Assembly (NCBI GenBank): GCA_949128015.1
Contig: CASBRC010000403.1
Location: forward strand, 1-18,886
Reading direction: 5' to 3'
Source: Synechococcales cyanobacterium PMM_0003
GTDB lineage: Bacteria > Cyanobacteriota > Cyanobacteriia > Pseudanabaenales > Pseudanabaenaceae
DNA: 18,886 nt
In this document: piece by piece, positions 1 to 6,616 of the stretch
Position numbering within the stretch: position 1 is the first letter of the stretch
Layout of the letters: the number at the start of each line of letters is the position of its first letter
Made by a program: the position numbers and the translations under genes
Notes under the pieces: generated by a model
What the model saw: the letters and a program-made list of their open reading frames with translations, nothing else
Databases searched by the model: none
Told to the model about the DNA's origin: nothing

Positions 1-156
1 ATCCCAGACGGTAAATTTCTTCTAGAAACCGACGATCATATTGATATTACTATCGAACAAATTTATGATCGCGCCGCCGCCCTGCGTCAAATTTCAGTCG
101 AAATGCTACAAACTCAACTAGTTGAAACTTATCACCAATTGACTGGGCTGCGCTGA
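1..156 (+). CDS. C-terminal end of a TatD-family hydrolase (partial, 5' end outside window)
   Basis: Frame 1 is open from the window edge to a TGA at 154-156 and gives 51 residues. They begin with a run containing LLETDD and continue into a helix beginning IEQIYDRAA, then ISVEML. This resembles the C-terminus of TatD-type metal-dependent hydrolases, where an ETD motif carries a late metal-binding aspartate and is followed by a helical tail. The family contains magnesium-dependent DNases and related phosphoesterases; the substrate here cannot be told. Only the tail is visible, so the assignment rests on one motif plus the pattern of the following helix. The last 39 bases overlap the 3' end of the convergent SbcD-like gene. 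Confidence 0.55.
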   Translation: MPDGKFLLETDDHIDITIEQIYDRAAALRQISVEMLQTQLVETYHQLTGLR

Positions 157-1404
157 ATCATCCACAGGATCTATGCCATCCATCCCTAAACCAATCTCAC
201 TCAACAATTCTTGCGCCGCAGTCAGCATTTCAGGTTCAAGATTTTTTAAGTCTTCACGAGTACTGAGATAGGTTTTGAGTGCAGTCATCGGATCGAGAGC
301 CTCGGCTGTACTAAGTTCAGGCAATCGCGATCGCAAATTTTGACTAACAACCTCAGGGATCAGCGCGTAGTTATGGGCAATCGCCATTGCGTCATGTAAT
401 ACGCGATCGTCGATTTGGGCTAATTGCTCAGCTTTGACTTTGTAGATTAGTCTTGCGATCGCCTGATCGATCTTTCCTTTCTCAATAGCCTTTAACAACT
501 TCGCTTGCGGATCTTCCGATTGCGTCACATCTACTTCTATTGTCCGAAAAGTGCGCGTGGGGATTGGACAAAATTCAAACTTTACATTCCCTTTCTCAAC
601 TTCTAACCAGCAATATCCCTTCGCTTCATTCTCTTCGCCAAAATCTACGCGCTCAATACTGCCAGGATAAACCACAAGAGGCTGCGTCGCCAAGATCTGA
701 TGGCGATGCACATGACCAAGCGCCACATAGTCAAACGCCTCACGAGTTAACATTGAGAGAGGAATCGTGAAACCTTTTCCAGCCGCCAAAAACCTCTCCG
801 CCCCGTATGTCGCTGTATCGACCATCACATGAGCCAGTAAGATTGTGGGTAACTGTGGATCAAGTTGACGAATTTCGCCTTCGATAACCACTTGTAAGCG
901 ATCGATCAGAAATTGACTCACTTCTGTCATGGAAAAACCTTCCGTTTCTGACTTCGTGAGCAAAGTCGATCGCGTAATCCAAGGCAAAGTAATAATCTGA
1001 ATATCGCCTGAATTTGTGGAGATACGATACGTTGCGATCGTATCTCCCACCGTGAAGTTCGGCACACCCAAACTGCGATAAATCGCCAAGCTCGCGCCGC
1101 CAACTCCCTGCGAATGTTGGTCATGATTGCCCACTAATAAAACTGTGGGAATCCCAGCATCGGCAAGGCGACAAAATTGCTTGGCAAAAGCTTGCTGGAC
1201 AAGAGGTGGCGGTGTTGCATCTGGAAAGGCATCCCCGCCAAATAACACGATATCGGCAGGTTCATTAATTGCGCGATCGATACAAATCGTCAATGCTGCG
1301 ACAAAGTCTTCTAAACGTGTATTTAGTCCAGTCTGTGGATTGACCTTGCCATGAGTAGTACTGCCAAGATGAATATCGGAGAGGTGTAAAACTTTAATAG
1401 TCAT
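118..1404 (-). CDS. sbcD: SbcD/Mre11-type metallophosphoesterase, putative DNA double-strand-break repair nuclease
   Basis: A 428-residue calcineurin-like phosphoesterase. Metal-ligand motifs appear in the expected order: SDIHLG (D10, H12), GGDAF (D58), GNHD (N93, H94), AHVMV (H192) and GHVH (H231, H233). These are the dinuclear Mn-binding signatures of SbcD/Mre11. The C-terminal ~150 residues are helical and charged, as in SbcD capping regions, and the length fits the family. SbcD normally works with the SMC-like ATPase SbcC to process hairpins and broken DNA ends; no sbcC gene is seen in this window. The ATG at 1404 is chosen because the phosphoesterase core starts a few residues later; I see no clear ribosome binding site. 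The gene is separated from the upstream minus-strand gene by a large hairpin, so it probably has its own promoter. A more general YkuE/SbcD-like phosphoesterase is the alternative. Confidence 0.85.
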   Translation of the reverse strand: MTIKVLHLSDIHLGSTTHGKVNPQTGLNTRLEDFVAALTICIDRAINEPADIVLFGGDAFPDATPPPLVQQAFAKQFCRLADAGIPTVLLVGNHDQHSQGVGGASLAIYRSLGVPNFTVGDTIATYRISTNSGDIQIITLPWITRSTLLTKSETEGFSMTEVSQFLIDRLQVVIEGEIRQLDPQLPTILLAHVMVDTATYGAERFLAAGKGFTIPLSMLTREAFDYVALGHVHRHQILATQPLVVYPGSIERVDFGEENEAKGYCWLEVEKGNVKFEFCPIPTRTFRTIEVDVTQSEDPQAKLLKAIEKGKIDQAIARLIYKVKAEQLAQIDDRVLHDAMAIAHNYALIPEVVSQNLRSRLPELSTAEALDPMTALKTYLSTREDLKNLEPEMLTAAQELLSEIGLGMDGIDPVDDSAQPSQLVISFN

Positions 1405-1413
1405 CTTGCTATT

Positions 1414-1476
1414 TTATAAAAACCAAAAAACAAATGGGGGCGCTTTGCGCCCCCATTTGTTTTTTGGTTTTTATAA
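1414..1476. terminator. Very long perfect hairpin (30-bp arms, 3-nt loop), probable terminator of the deoxyhypusine synthase-like gene
   Basis: Arms 1414-1443 and 1447-1476 are perfectly complementary around loop TTT. The stem has a GC-rich core next to the loop and A/T runs outside it, so both strands end the hairpin in T-rich sequence. It lies between two minus-strand genes, downstream of 1527-2588 and upstream of 118-1404. It is much longer than a standard intrinsic terminator, so a mobile or palindromic repeat origin is also possible. Confidence 0.6.
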
Positions 1477-1488
1477 GCGCTTTGCGCT
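1476..1488. repeat. Small hairpin repeating the 11-base core of the adjacent large hairpin
   Basis: The 11-mer GCGCTTTGCGC occurs at 1440-1450, at the tip of the large hairpin, and again at 1477-1487. With the flanking A and T it forms a 5-bp stem with a TTT loop. The repeated core suggests that the two palindromes belong to one repeat family. Confidence 0.4.
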
Positions 1489-1526
1489 CGAACTAGAACC
1501 AGTAAAAATTTTTACTGTGCTGTAAG

Positions 1527-2588
1527 CTATACGCCAACAGGAGTAGGAATACTGCTGAAATTAGGAGCAAATGGCTTGTTGAAAACTTGAGCCAGTTGAC
1601 GCGGAGCGCGATCGCACCAATTACGCTTGCCATAGACATAGCCAGCAATCAAAGGTAAGGCAACAGTTGCTTCCGAGTAGACCATTTGCTCTTGCACGAT
1701 GTCCACTTTGCCCCAAGAATGAGCTTCCTTCAAAGTCGAACCAGATAGAGCGCCATCGCGTTCATCAGCAACCGTGATTTGAACTGCATACTTGTGCATA
1801 GCTGTCTCGAAACCGAGTAGCTCAGCCGCCACAACGGTATCTTGAGCAAAGTTTTTCGGAACGCCACCGCCGACCATGAATAAGCCAGTGTGAGGGCTGG
1901 CAAGCTTGCACTGAGTCAATTCGCGGAAGTCACGTACAGAGTCAATACTGATGTGATCTTCAGGAGAATTCCATTGGTGATGAACTAGACCAAAACCTGC
2001 GGAACAGTCACTGAAGGCAGGAACAAAGATGGGAACTTGATGCTCGTAAGCAGCCAAGACAACCGAGTGACGGTTTTTGGCATTCTTGTCGAGATATGCA
2101 CCCATTTCATAGATGAACTCACGGGATGAATAGGTGCGACGAGGTAAAGAATTAGCGATTTCGGCGATCGTCATGTCGCAAACGCGCAATTCGTCTTCGT
2201 CAATGTAAGTGTCATAAATACGATCGATCGCATTTTCACGAAGCACTCTATCGTCAGCAAAAGTATCGCCAACGTAGTGACGAAATCCGAGAGCTTCAAA
2301 GAAGTCTTGGTCAACGATGTTAGCGCCTGTAGAGACAATCATGTCCACCATGTTGTTGGCGATTAGATCGTAGACAACTCCTTTCAGACCCGCACTAAAT
2401 AAAGAACCTGCCAAACACAGGATGATCGCGCAATCTTTGTCCTTGATCATATCATCGTAGATATGGGCTGCACGTCCAAGGTTTCTACCTTGAAAAGCAG
2501 TATTTGCCATTGCGTCAACCAATCCAACCACATCAAAAGCTTTGATGTCGATGTGTTCAACAGTCTGTTTAAGTAGATCGCGTTTCAT
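1527..2588 (-). CDS. Deoxyhypusine synthase-family protein (polyamine aminobutyl/aminopropyl transferase-like)
   Basis: A 353-residue protein with the hallmarks of the deoxyhypusine synthase fold: an STGAN motif (86-90) and a GGGVPKNF glycine-rich NAD-binding segment (240-247). Near the C-terminus, EAHSWGKV carries a lysine (K294) that matches the lysine forming the enzyme-imine intermediate in eukaryotic deoxyhypusine synthase. Length agrees with the family. Bacteria are not expected to have eIF5A, so the acceptor is probably a free polyamine; bacterial members are often labelled homospermidine biosynthesis proteins. The exact reaction here is inference. The ATG at 2588 has an AGGA-like site about 11 bases upstream on the minus strand. 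It is transcribed away from the signalling cluster, and its transcript likely ends in the 1414-1476 hairpin. Confidence 0.85.
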   Translation of the reverse strand: MKRDLLKQTVEHIDIKAFDVVGLVDAMANTAFQGRNLGRAAHIYDDMIKDKDCAIILCLAGSLFSAGLKGVVYDLIANNMVDMIVSTGANIVDQDFFEALGFRHYVGDTFADDRVLRENAIDRIYDTYIDEDELRVCDMTIAEIANSLPRRTYSSREFIYEMGAYLDKNAKNRHSVVLAAYEHQVPIFVPAFSDCSAGFGLVHHQWNSPEDHISIDSVRDFRELTQCKLASPHTGLFMVGGGVPKNFAQDTVVAAELLGFETAMHKYAVQITVADERDGALSGSTLKEAHSWGKVDIVQEQMVYSEATVALPLIAGYVYGKRNWCDRAPRQLAQVFNKPFAPNFSSIPTPVGV

Positions 2589-2839
2589 GATTCTGTTTAT
2601 CCTAGATGCTATGTGTTGTAAATGTATGCGAAAAAATTTGAGTAGAATTTCACAACAGAGCAGGCAAAATTAAACACCTATGGACTAGAAAGTTTTTGTC
2701 GCGATGAAATTTGTTTAGCCAGTAACACTCACTATCATGCAAAAGATAGATATTGTCGCTTTAAAACACTACGCGCTAAAAATATTATCCCTAGAGGAAT
2801 TTTAATGCTTATTCAGTTTTGAAAAAATATTTAGTCTTC

Positions 2840-2995
2840 CCCACGATGAGAAGCGATCGACCTAGGTTGTTAACAGTGGTTACAACCCTTATAGTTAGGA
2901 GGCCGATCGGAACATACTAGGTCCTTCACAGGCATCATCCCAAGAAAGCGTAGGATCGGACTCCCGTCTTTCACCCAACTTTACGTTGAGGAGCC
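2840..2995. other. Candidate structured RNA or regulatory element in the 2589-3209 intergenic gap
   Basis: The gap has no convincing ORF, but it contains several complementary segments. (1) 2865-2874 pairs with 2879-2887: 9 bp, one bulged T, tetraloop AGTG. (2) 2898-2908 pairs with 2954-2964: 10 bp with one G-A mismatch. (3) 2974-2979 pairs with 2985-2991: 6 bp with one bulge. (4) 2859-2865 can pair with 2917-2923, but this crosses helix 2 and partly competes with helix 1. The orientation is unknown because the pairs work on either strand. I could not match it to tmRNA, RNase P RNA, SRP RNA, the Yfr1 core motif or a common riboswitch. The rest of the gap is AT-rich with nothing else I recognise apart from the weak promoter listed separately. 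Confidence 0.35.
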
Positions 2996-3040
2996 AATCA
3001 CATTCAAGCAATAAAACCAGTTTTTTCAATTTCTATTTAG

Positions 3041-3069
3041 CTGATTACAATAAATCTCTATCTTATAGT
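3041..3069 (+). promoter_or_regulatory. Possible sigma70-type promoter for the upstream receptor/CheA-like genes
   Basis: A TATAGT box at 3064-3069 (5 of 6 to consensus) lies 17 bases after CTGATT at 3041-3046, a poor -35 match. Transcription from here would leave a leader of about 130 bases before the preferred start at 3210. The weak -35 box makes this tentative. Confidence 0.25.
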
Positions 3070-3209
3070 AGCACTTTTTTTGATAAATACAAGCAAAATG
3101 GCGCTAGAGAGTTTAATTATAAATGCGTTTAATTGTTAAAGAGGCAACTTGTAAAAAATTGAGCCTCCTTCTTGAAGCAAGATGGACGTATTTTCATGCA
3201 GGGACGATC

Positions 3210-6200
3210 ATGATGACAGCGCAGTATCAGGCGGCTCTACACTCTTATGCAGAGGGTCGGTATGAAGAGGCGATGCAGCAGTTCTCAGAATTGTTGCACG
3301 AAGATCCTCGCAATCCTAAGCTCCATATTTGGCTAGGTGCAACTTTTCGCAAGGCAGGTAAGATTGAATATGCTAAGACCCAATATCAGCAGGTATTGAC
3401 TCTTACGGACGATCCCGACTTGCTGGATCTAGCCAGTACGTCGCTTGCTCAAATCCAAAATAAGTTAGCAAATACTCCTCAAAATACTGCATCACAAAAA
3501 GACTTGCAAAATCCACAAAAAAATGTGGATGTGATTAATAGTACTAAGCCTAAATCCCTTAGTCATGATGCAGATAAACTGCAAGCCGCTAACTACAGGG
3601 CTTTACAACTAGAGGTTGCTAACGCTGGATCAAAATCAAACGGCATATCTAAAAACGAAAATACTGCCTATTCGTTTGTCCATGTGGACTCGATATCTGA
3701 TGATGACGCAACTATCATTACAACTCCTTCTATCAATATTCCTAGCAAGCTAAAAGTAACTACCTCCCCTCAGAATAATGGTAATGGAATAGTACCGCCG
3801 CCACCTGCGGTCGCAGCATTATTTAAAAACCAGCAGCAGGCTCGAGAAGAGCCTCTACAACAAAAAATTTCGGATGAGCAGACGATGGTGGTTGCAGATG
3901 AAGAAAATATAATAATTGATGATTTGGCACTGACCGAAAATAATCTGTCAACTTCAATTTTGAACGATACGATCGCCAACATTCAGGAAACAAGCAAAAC
4001 AACCAAAGAAGGAAAAAGAAACCAAATTCAAGTTAAATCACCTCCCGTAAAATCAGTGTTTTTGGGGATGGATGATCGCAATAATCCTTACTACAGTAGG
4101 CGAAAGCTCAAAAAACATCAGGACAAATCGATCGCATTGGAGGATGTGTTTAAATTCTCTAGCGTCAGCCAAAAGATTACTTTATGGGGTGCTTTAGTTG
4201 CGACTATTCCTGCGATCGCATTGGGAGTGACGGCATACCAAGTTGGGGATGGGTTGCTTCTAAATAGAGTCAAGCAAGGACAGCAATTAGAGGCAGTCGC
4301 TTTAGCAAATACGACTAAATTCTTTTTTAAGAAGCAGTCTAATGATGTGGAAGTATTACAAAAGCTTCTAGTTTCGACTGAAGTTGGGCAGAACACATTA
4401 CTAAAACTGCCAGTTCCAAATCCATCTGCAAATAATAAAGCAGCTAACCCTCTTACCTCCTTGCCAATTGCACAGCAACGTCAATATAAGCAACAATTGA
4501 CTACTCGTTTAAATCTCTATGGCCAAGCTTATCCTGAGTACGCCAGCATTGCTATATTTAGCACTAATGGCGAACTACTAGCTCAGTCAAGCAAGTCAAA
4601 AAGCTTGCAAAATATTAATCCTAATATTCTCGCGAAGGCAAGTACTGTAGACAATGTATTGTTTAGCAACCCTACAGTCAGAACTGATGAAGTATCTTTC
4701 TATGCAGTTCGAGCGATTAAAAGCTCTGTTTCACAAAAAGTTAGTATGATTTTGCAGGTTGAAATCCCTGTAAAAAGTTTGGTAAATGAGTTATCGAATG
4801 CAAGACTTAACGATGGTATTGAGAGTAGGAATTTTTATCTAATTGATAGTTCTAACAGATATATAGCTAGCTCTCAGACTGTCACAGTTGGCGAAGATGC
4901 ACTAACGGATTTTGCAATACTGCCTAATATGCGAACTTCGCCATCATCTAATCTACTAGATTTAGTCAAGAGCGATCGCAATGGGCAAATGCTCGCCTAC
5001 GCCCCTGTGCCTAGCATTCAGACCTATGATATGTTGACTTGGGATATATTAACCTCAGTTGACAAAAGTAAAGTGATTGCAGGTAATCAAAATCTATTAT
5101 TAGCAATTGGTCTTGGTATTGCAGCAACACCATTACTAGTAGCGATGATTGCTTATGCTTTATCTCGCAAACTTAGCTCAAGGCTGAAAGATATTCGAGC
5201 CGCTTTACGAGATCTTCGACGGGGAAATACCGATGCTAATTTTGGAGTGTTGAGTGTAGAAGGAAATGATGAGCTATCAGATATTTCCTTAAGCATCAAT
5301 AAGATGTCTGAACAATTTCAGATGATGATGCTGAAGCAAGAACAGGAAAAACAAAATTTACAGTTGCAGGTAGTGAAATTATTTAAAGTCTTAGCAAAGC
5401 TTGCTAGGGAAGAAAAACATGAAGTCCAAGACAAGGATTTGACCGACGATAATATATTGTATCTAGGCAAAAAAGTGCGTGCGGAAATGGTGCAACGCAA
5501 TGCCGAAGTTGAAAGCTATCGTCAACAAAAGGAAAAATTTCAGGGACAGTTATTGCAAATGCTTAAAGAGATGCATGCGCTAGCTGAGGGAGATCTCACA
5601 GTTTCCACTCTCACAGTCTCCACTGGGTCAGTTGATGGCAACTTAGCGAATGTTGCAGTATTTTTTGATGATGTCATGCGTGGATTGCAAAATGTTGTCG
5701 GTCAGGTTAAGTCGTCGGCAAATCAAGTTAACTTCTCACTTGGACAAAACGAACAGGCGATCGCAAATCTTGCTAGTGTCTCTCAGAGACAAGTAGATAT
5801 AGTGACGCGATCGCTAAACACGATGCAGTTGTCTAAGCTATCAGCAACGAAAATTGTTAGCAATAGTCAGCAGGTATTGCAATCATCGCAGCTAGTCGCC
5901 GAAAAATTATCTGATAGCGATCGCTCTATTGATACTGTAATGTCTAAGATCGAAGAATTACAAAATACAATTACCAAGACTGCCAAGAGAGTCAAGCATT
6001 TAGGGGTTGTCTCCCAAAAAATCTCTAAAGCAATTTCTTCAATCAACGAAATTGCAATTAAGACTAATTTTCTGGCGATCAATGCCACGCTCGAAGCATC
6101 TCGATCAAATGATGTCAGTAGTGGATTTGTAATGGTTGCAGAAGAGGTCGGTGAGCTAGCGGCGCGTTCAGTTGTCGCAACTAAAGAAGTAGAGACCCTG

Positions 6201-6539
6201 CTAAACAATATTCAGAGCGAGACTAACGCGGTAATGACCGAAATTGAGTCTGGTAGTACCCAACTTTTAGAGAGTAATACCTTAGCGATCGGGGCTAAGG
6301 ATAGTCTGCAACAGATCTCACAAATTTCACAACAAATTGATGGATTGATGACTGCGATCGCAGAAGCAACTACTTCTCAAGTTCAAACATCAGAAGGAGT
6401 TGCAAATTTGATGAATGACATTTCGCATATGGCTAAAAGAACGCTTACATCTTCTTCGGAAGCATCCAAGCTTCTCAAAGCTACACGAGGTTATTCTGGA
6501 GAATTACAAGATTCTTTGACTCATTTCAAAACTCGTTAA
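3210..6539 (+). CDS. PilJ-like methyl-accepting chemotaxis protein with N-terminal TPR-like region
   Basis: A transmembrane chemoreceptor. Counting from the ATG at 3210 (1109 residues): TPR-like helices at about 2-86, a low-complexity linker to about 315, TM1 near 325-346, a Cache-like extracytoplasmic sensor to about 625, TM2 near 629-651, HAMP, a coiled coil, and a C-terminal MA signalling domain from about 831. The hairpin tip (950-972) keeps KTNFLAINA and the EASR glutamate and arginine, but AGE becomes SND and EVR becomes EVG, so it diverges from the consensus. An upstream in-frame ATG at 3123 adds 29 residues with no domain character; the 3210 start has GGGA five bases upstream and begins at the TPR region. 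The large cytoplasmic extension before TM1 is shared with the downstream PilJ, consistent with paralogy. It lies 77 bp before the CheA-like gene, probably in one transcript. The ligand is unknown. Confidence 0.88.
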   Translation: MMTAQYQAALHSYAEGRYEEAMQQFSELLHEDPRNPKLHIWLGATFRKAGKIEYAKTQYQQVLTLTDDPDLLDLASTSLAQIQNKLANTPQNTASQKDLQNPQKNVDVINSTKPKSLSHDADKLQAANYRALQLEVANAGSKSNGISKNENTAYSFVHVDSISDDDATIITTPSINIPSKLKVTTSPQNNGNGIVPPPPAVAALFKNQQQAREEPLQQKISDEQTMVVADEENIIIDDLALTENNLSTSILNDTIANIQETSKTTKEGKRNQIQVKSPPVKSVFLGMDDRNNPYYSRRKLKKHQDKSIALEDVFKFSSVSQKITLWGALVATIPAIALGVTAYQVGDGLLLNRVKQGQQLEAVALANTTKFFFKKQSNDVEVLQKLLVSTEVGQNTLLKLPVPNPSANNKAANPLTSLPIAQQRQYKQQLTTRLNLYGQAYPEYASIAIFSTNGELLAQSSKSKSLQNINPNILAKASTVDNVLFSNPTVRTDEVSFYAVRAIKSSVSQKVSMILQVEIPVKSLVNELSNARLNDGIESRNFYLIDSSNRYIASSQTVTVGEDALTDFAILPNMRTSPSSNLLDLVKSDRNGQMLAYAPVPSIQTYDMLTWDILTSVDKSKVIAGNQNLLLAIGLGIAATPLLVAMIAYALSRKLSSRLKDIRAALRDLRRGNTDANFGVLSVEGNDELSDISLSINKMSEQFQMMMLKQEQEKQNLQLQVVKLFKVLAKLAREEKHEVQDKDLTDDNILYLGKKVRAEMVQRNAEVESYRQQKEKFQGQLLQMLKEMHALAEGDLTVSTLTVSTGSVDGNLANVAVFFDDVMRGLQNVVGQVKSSANQVNFSLGQNEQAIANLASVSQRQVDIVTRSLNTMQLSKLSATKIVSNSQQVLQSSQLVAEKLSDSDRSIDTVMSKIEELQNTITKTAKRVKHLGVVSQKISKAISSINEIAIKTNFLAINATLEASRSNDVSSGFVMVAEEVGELAARSVVATKEVETLLNNIQSETNAVMTEIESGSTQLLESNTLAIGAKDSLQQISQISQQIDGLMTAIAEATTSQVQTSEGVANLMNDISHMAKRTLTSSSEASKLLKATRGYSGELQDSLTHFKTR
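5595..5624 (+). repeat. 15-bp tandem duplication inside the receptor gene
   Basis: Two adjacent 15-base units (5595-5609 and 5610-5624) differ at one base and encode LTVST twice. They fall just after the GDLT motif that leads from the coiled coil into the signalling domain. A five-residue in-frame duplication is the simplest reading. Confidence 0.6.
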
Positions 6540-6616
6540 GTTTAAATGAGAGACAATCTCAAAGTATTACTTAATCTTTTTAGTATATAAGCAGCAGCTC
6601 GTCAGAGATAGATGTA

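Noticed and set aside
1500..1517. 18-base perfect palindrome just after the deoxyhypusine synthase-like gene
   Set aside because: It is almost entirely A/T with no loop and no T-run beyond it, so it makes a poor terminator; the 1414-1476 hairpin is the better candidate. It could still be an operator.
2840..2995. Known RNA families (tmRNA, RNase P RNA, SRP RNA, cobalamin, TPP, c-di-GMP and glutamine riboswitches) as the identity of the structured gap
   Set aside because: None of the conserved sequence motifs of these families could be found by eye. 6S RNA cannot be excluded without a covariance search.
3123..3209. Upstream in-frame ATG that would add 29 residues to the first receptor
   Set aside because: The added segment has no domain character and no good ribosome binding site. 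The ATG at 3210 has GGGA five bases upstream and begins at the TPR-like region. Not excluded.
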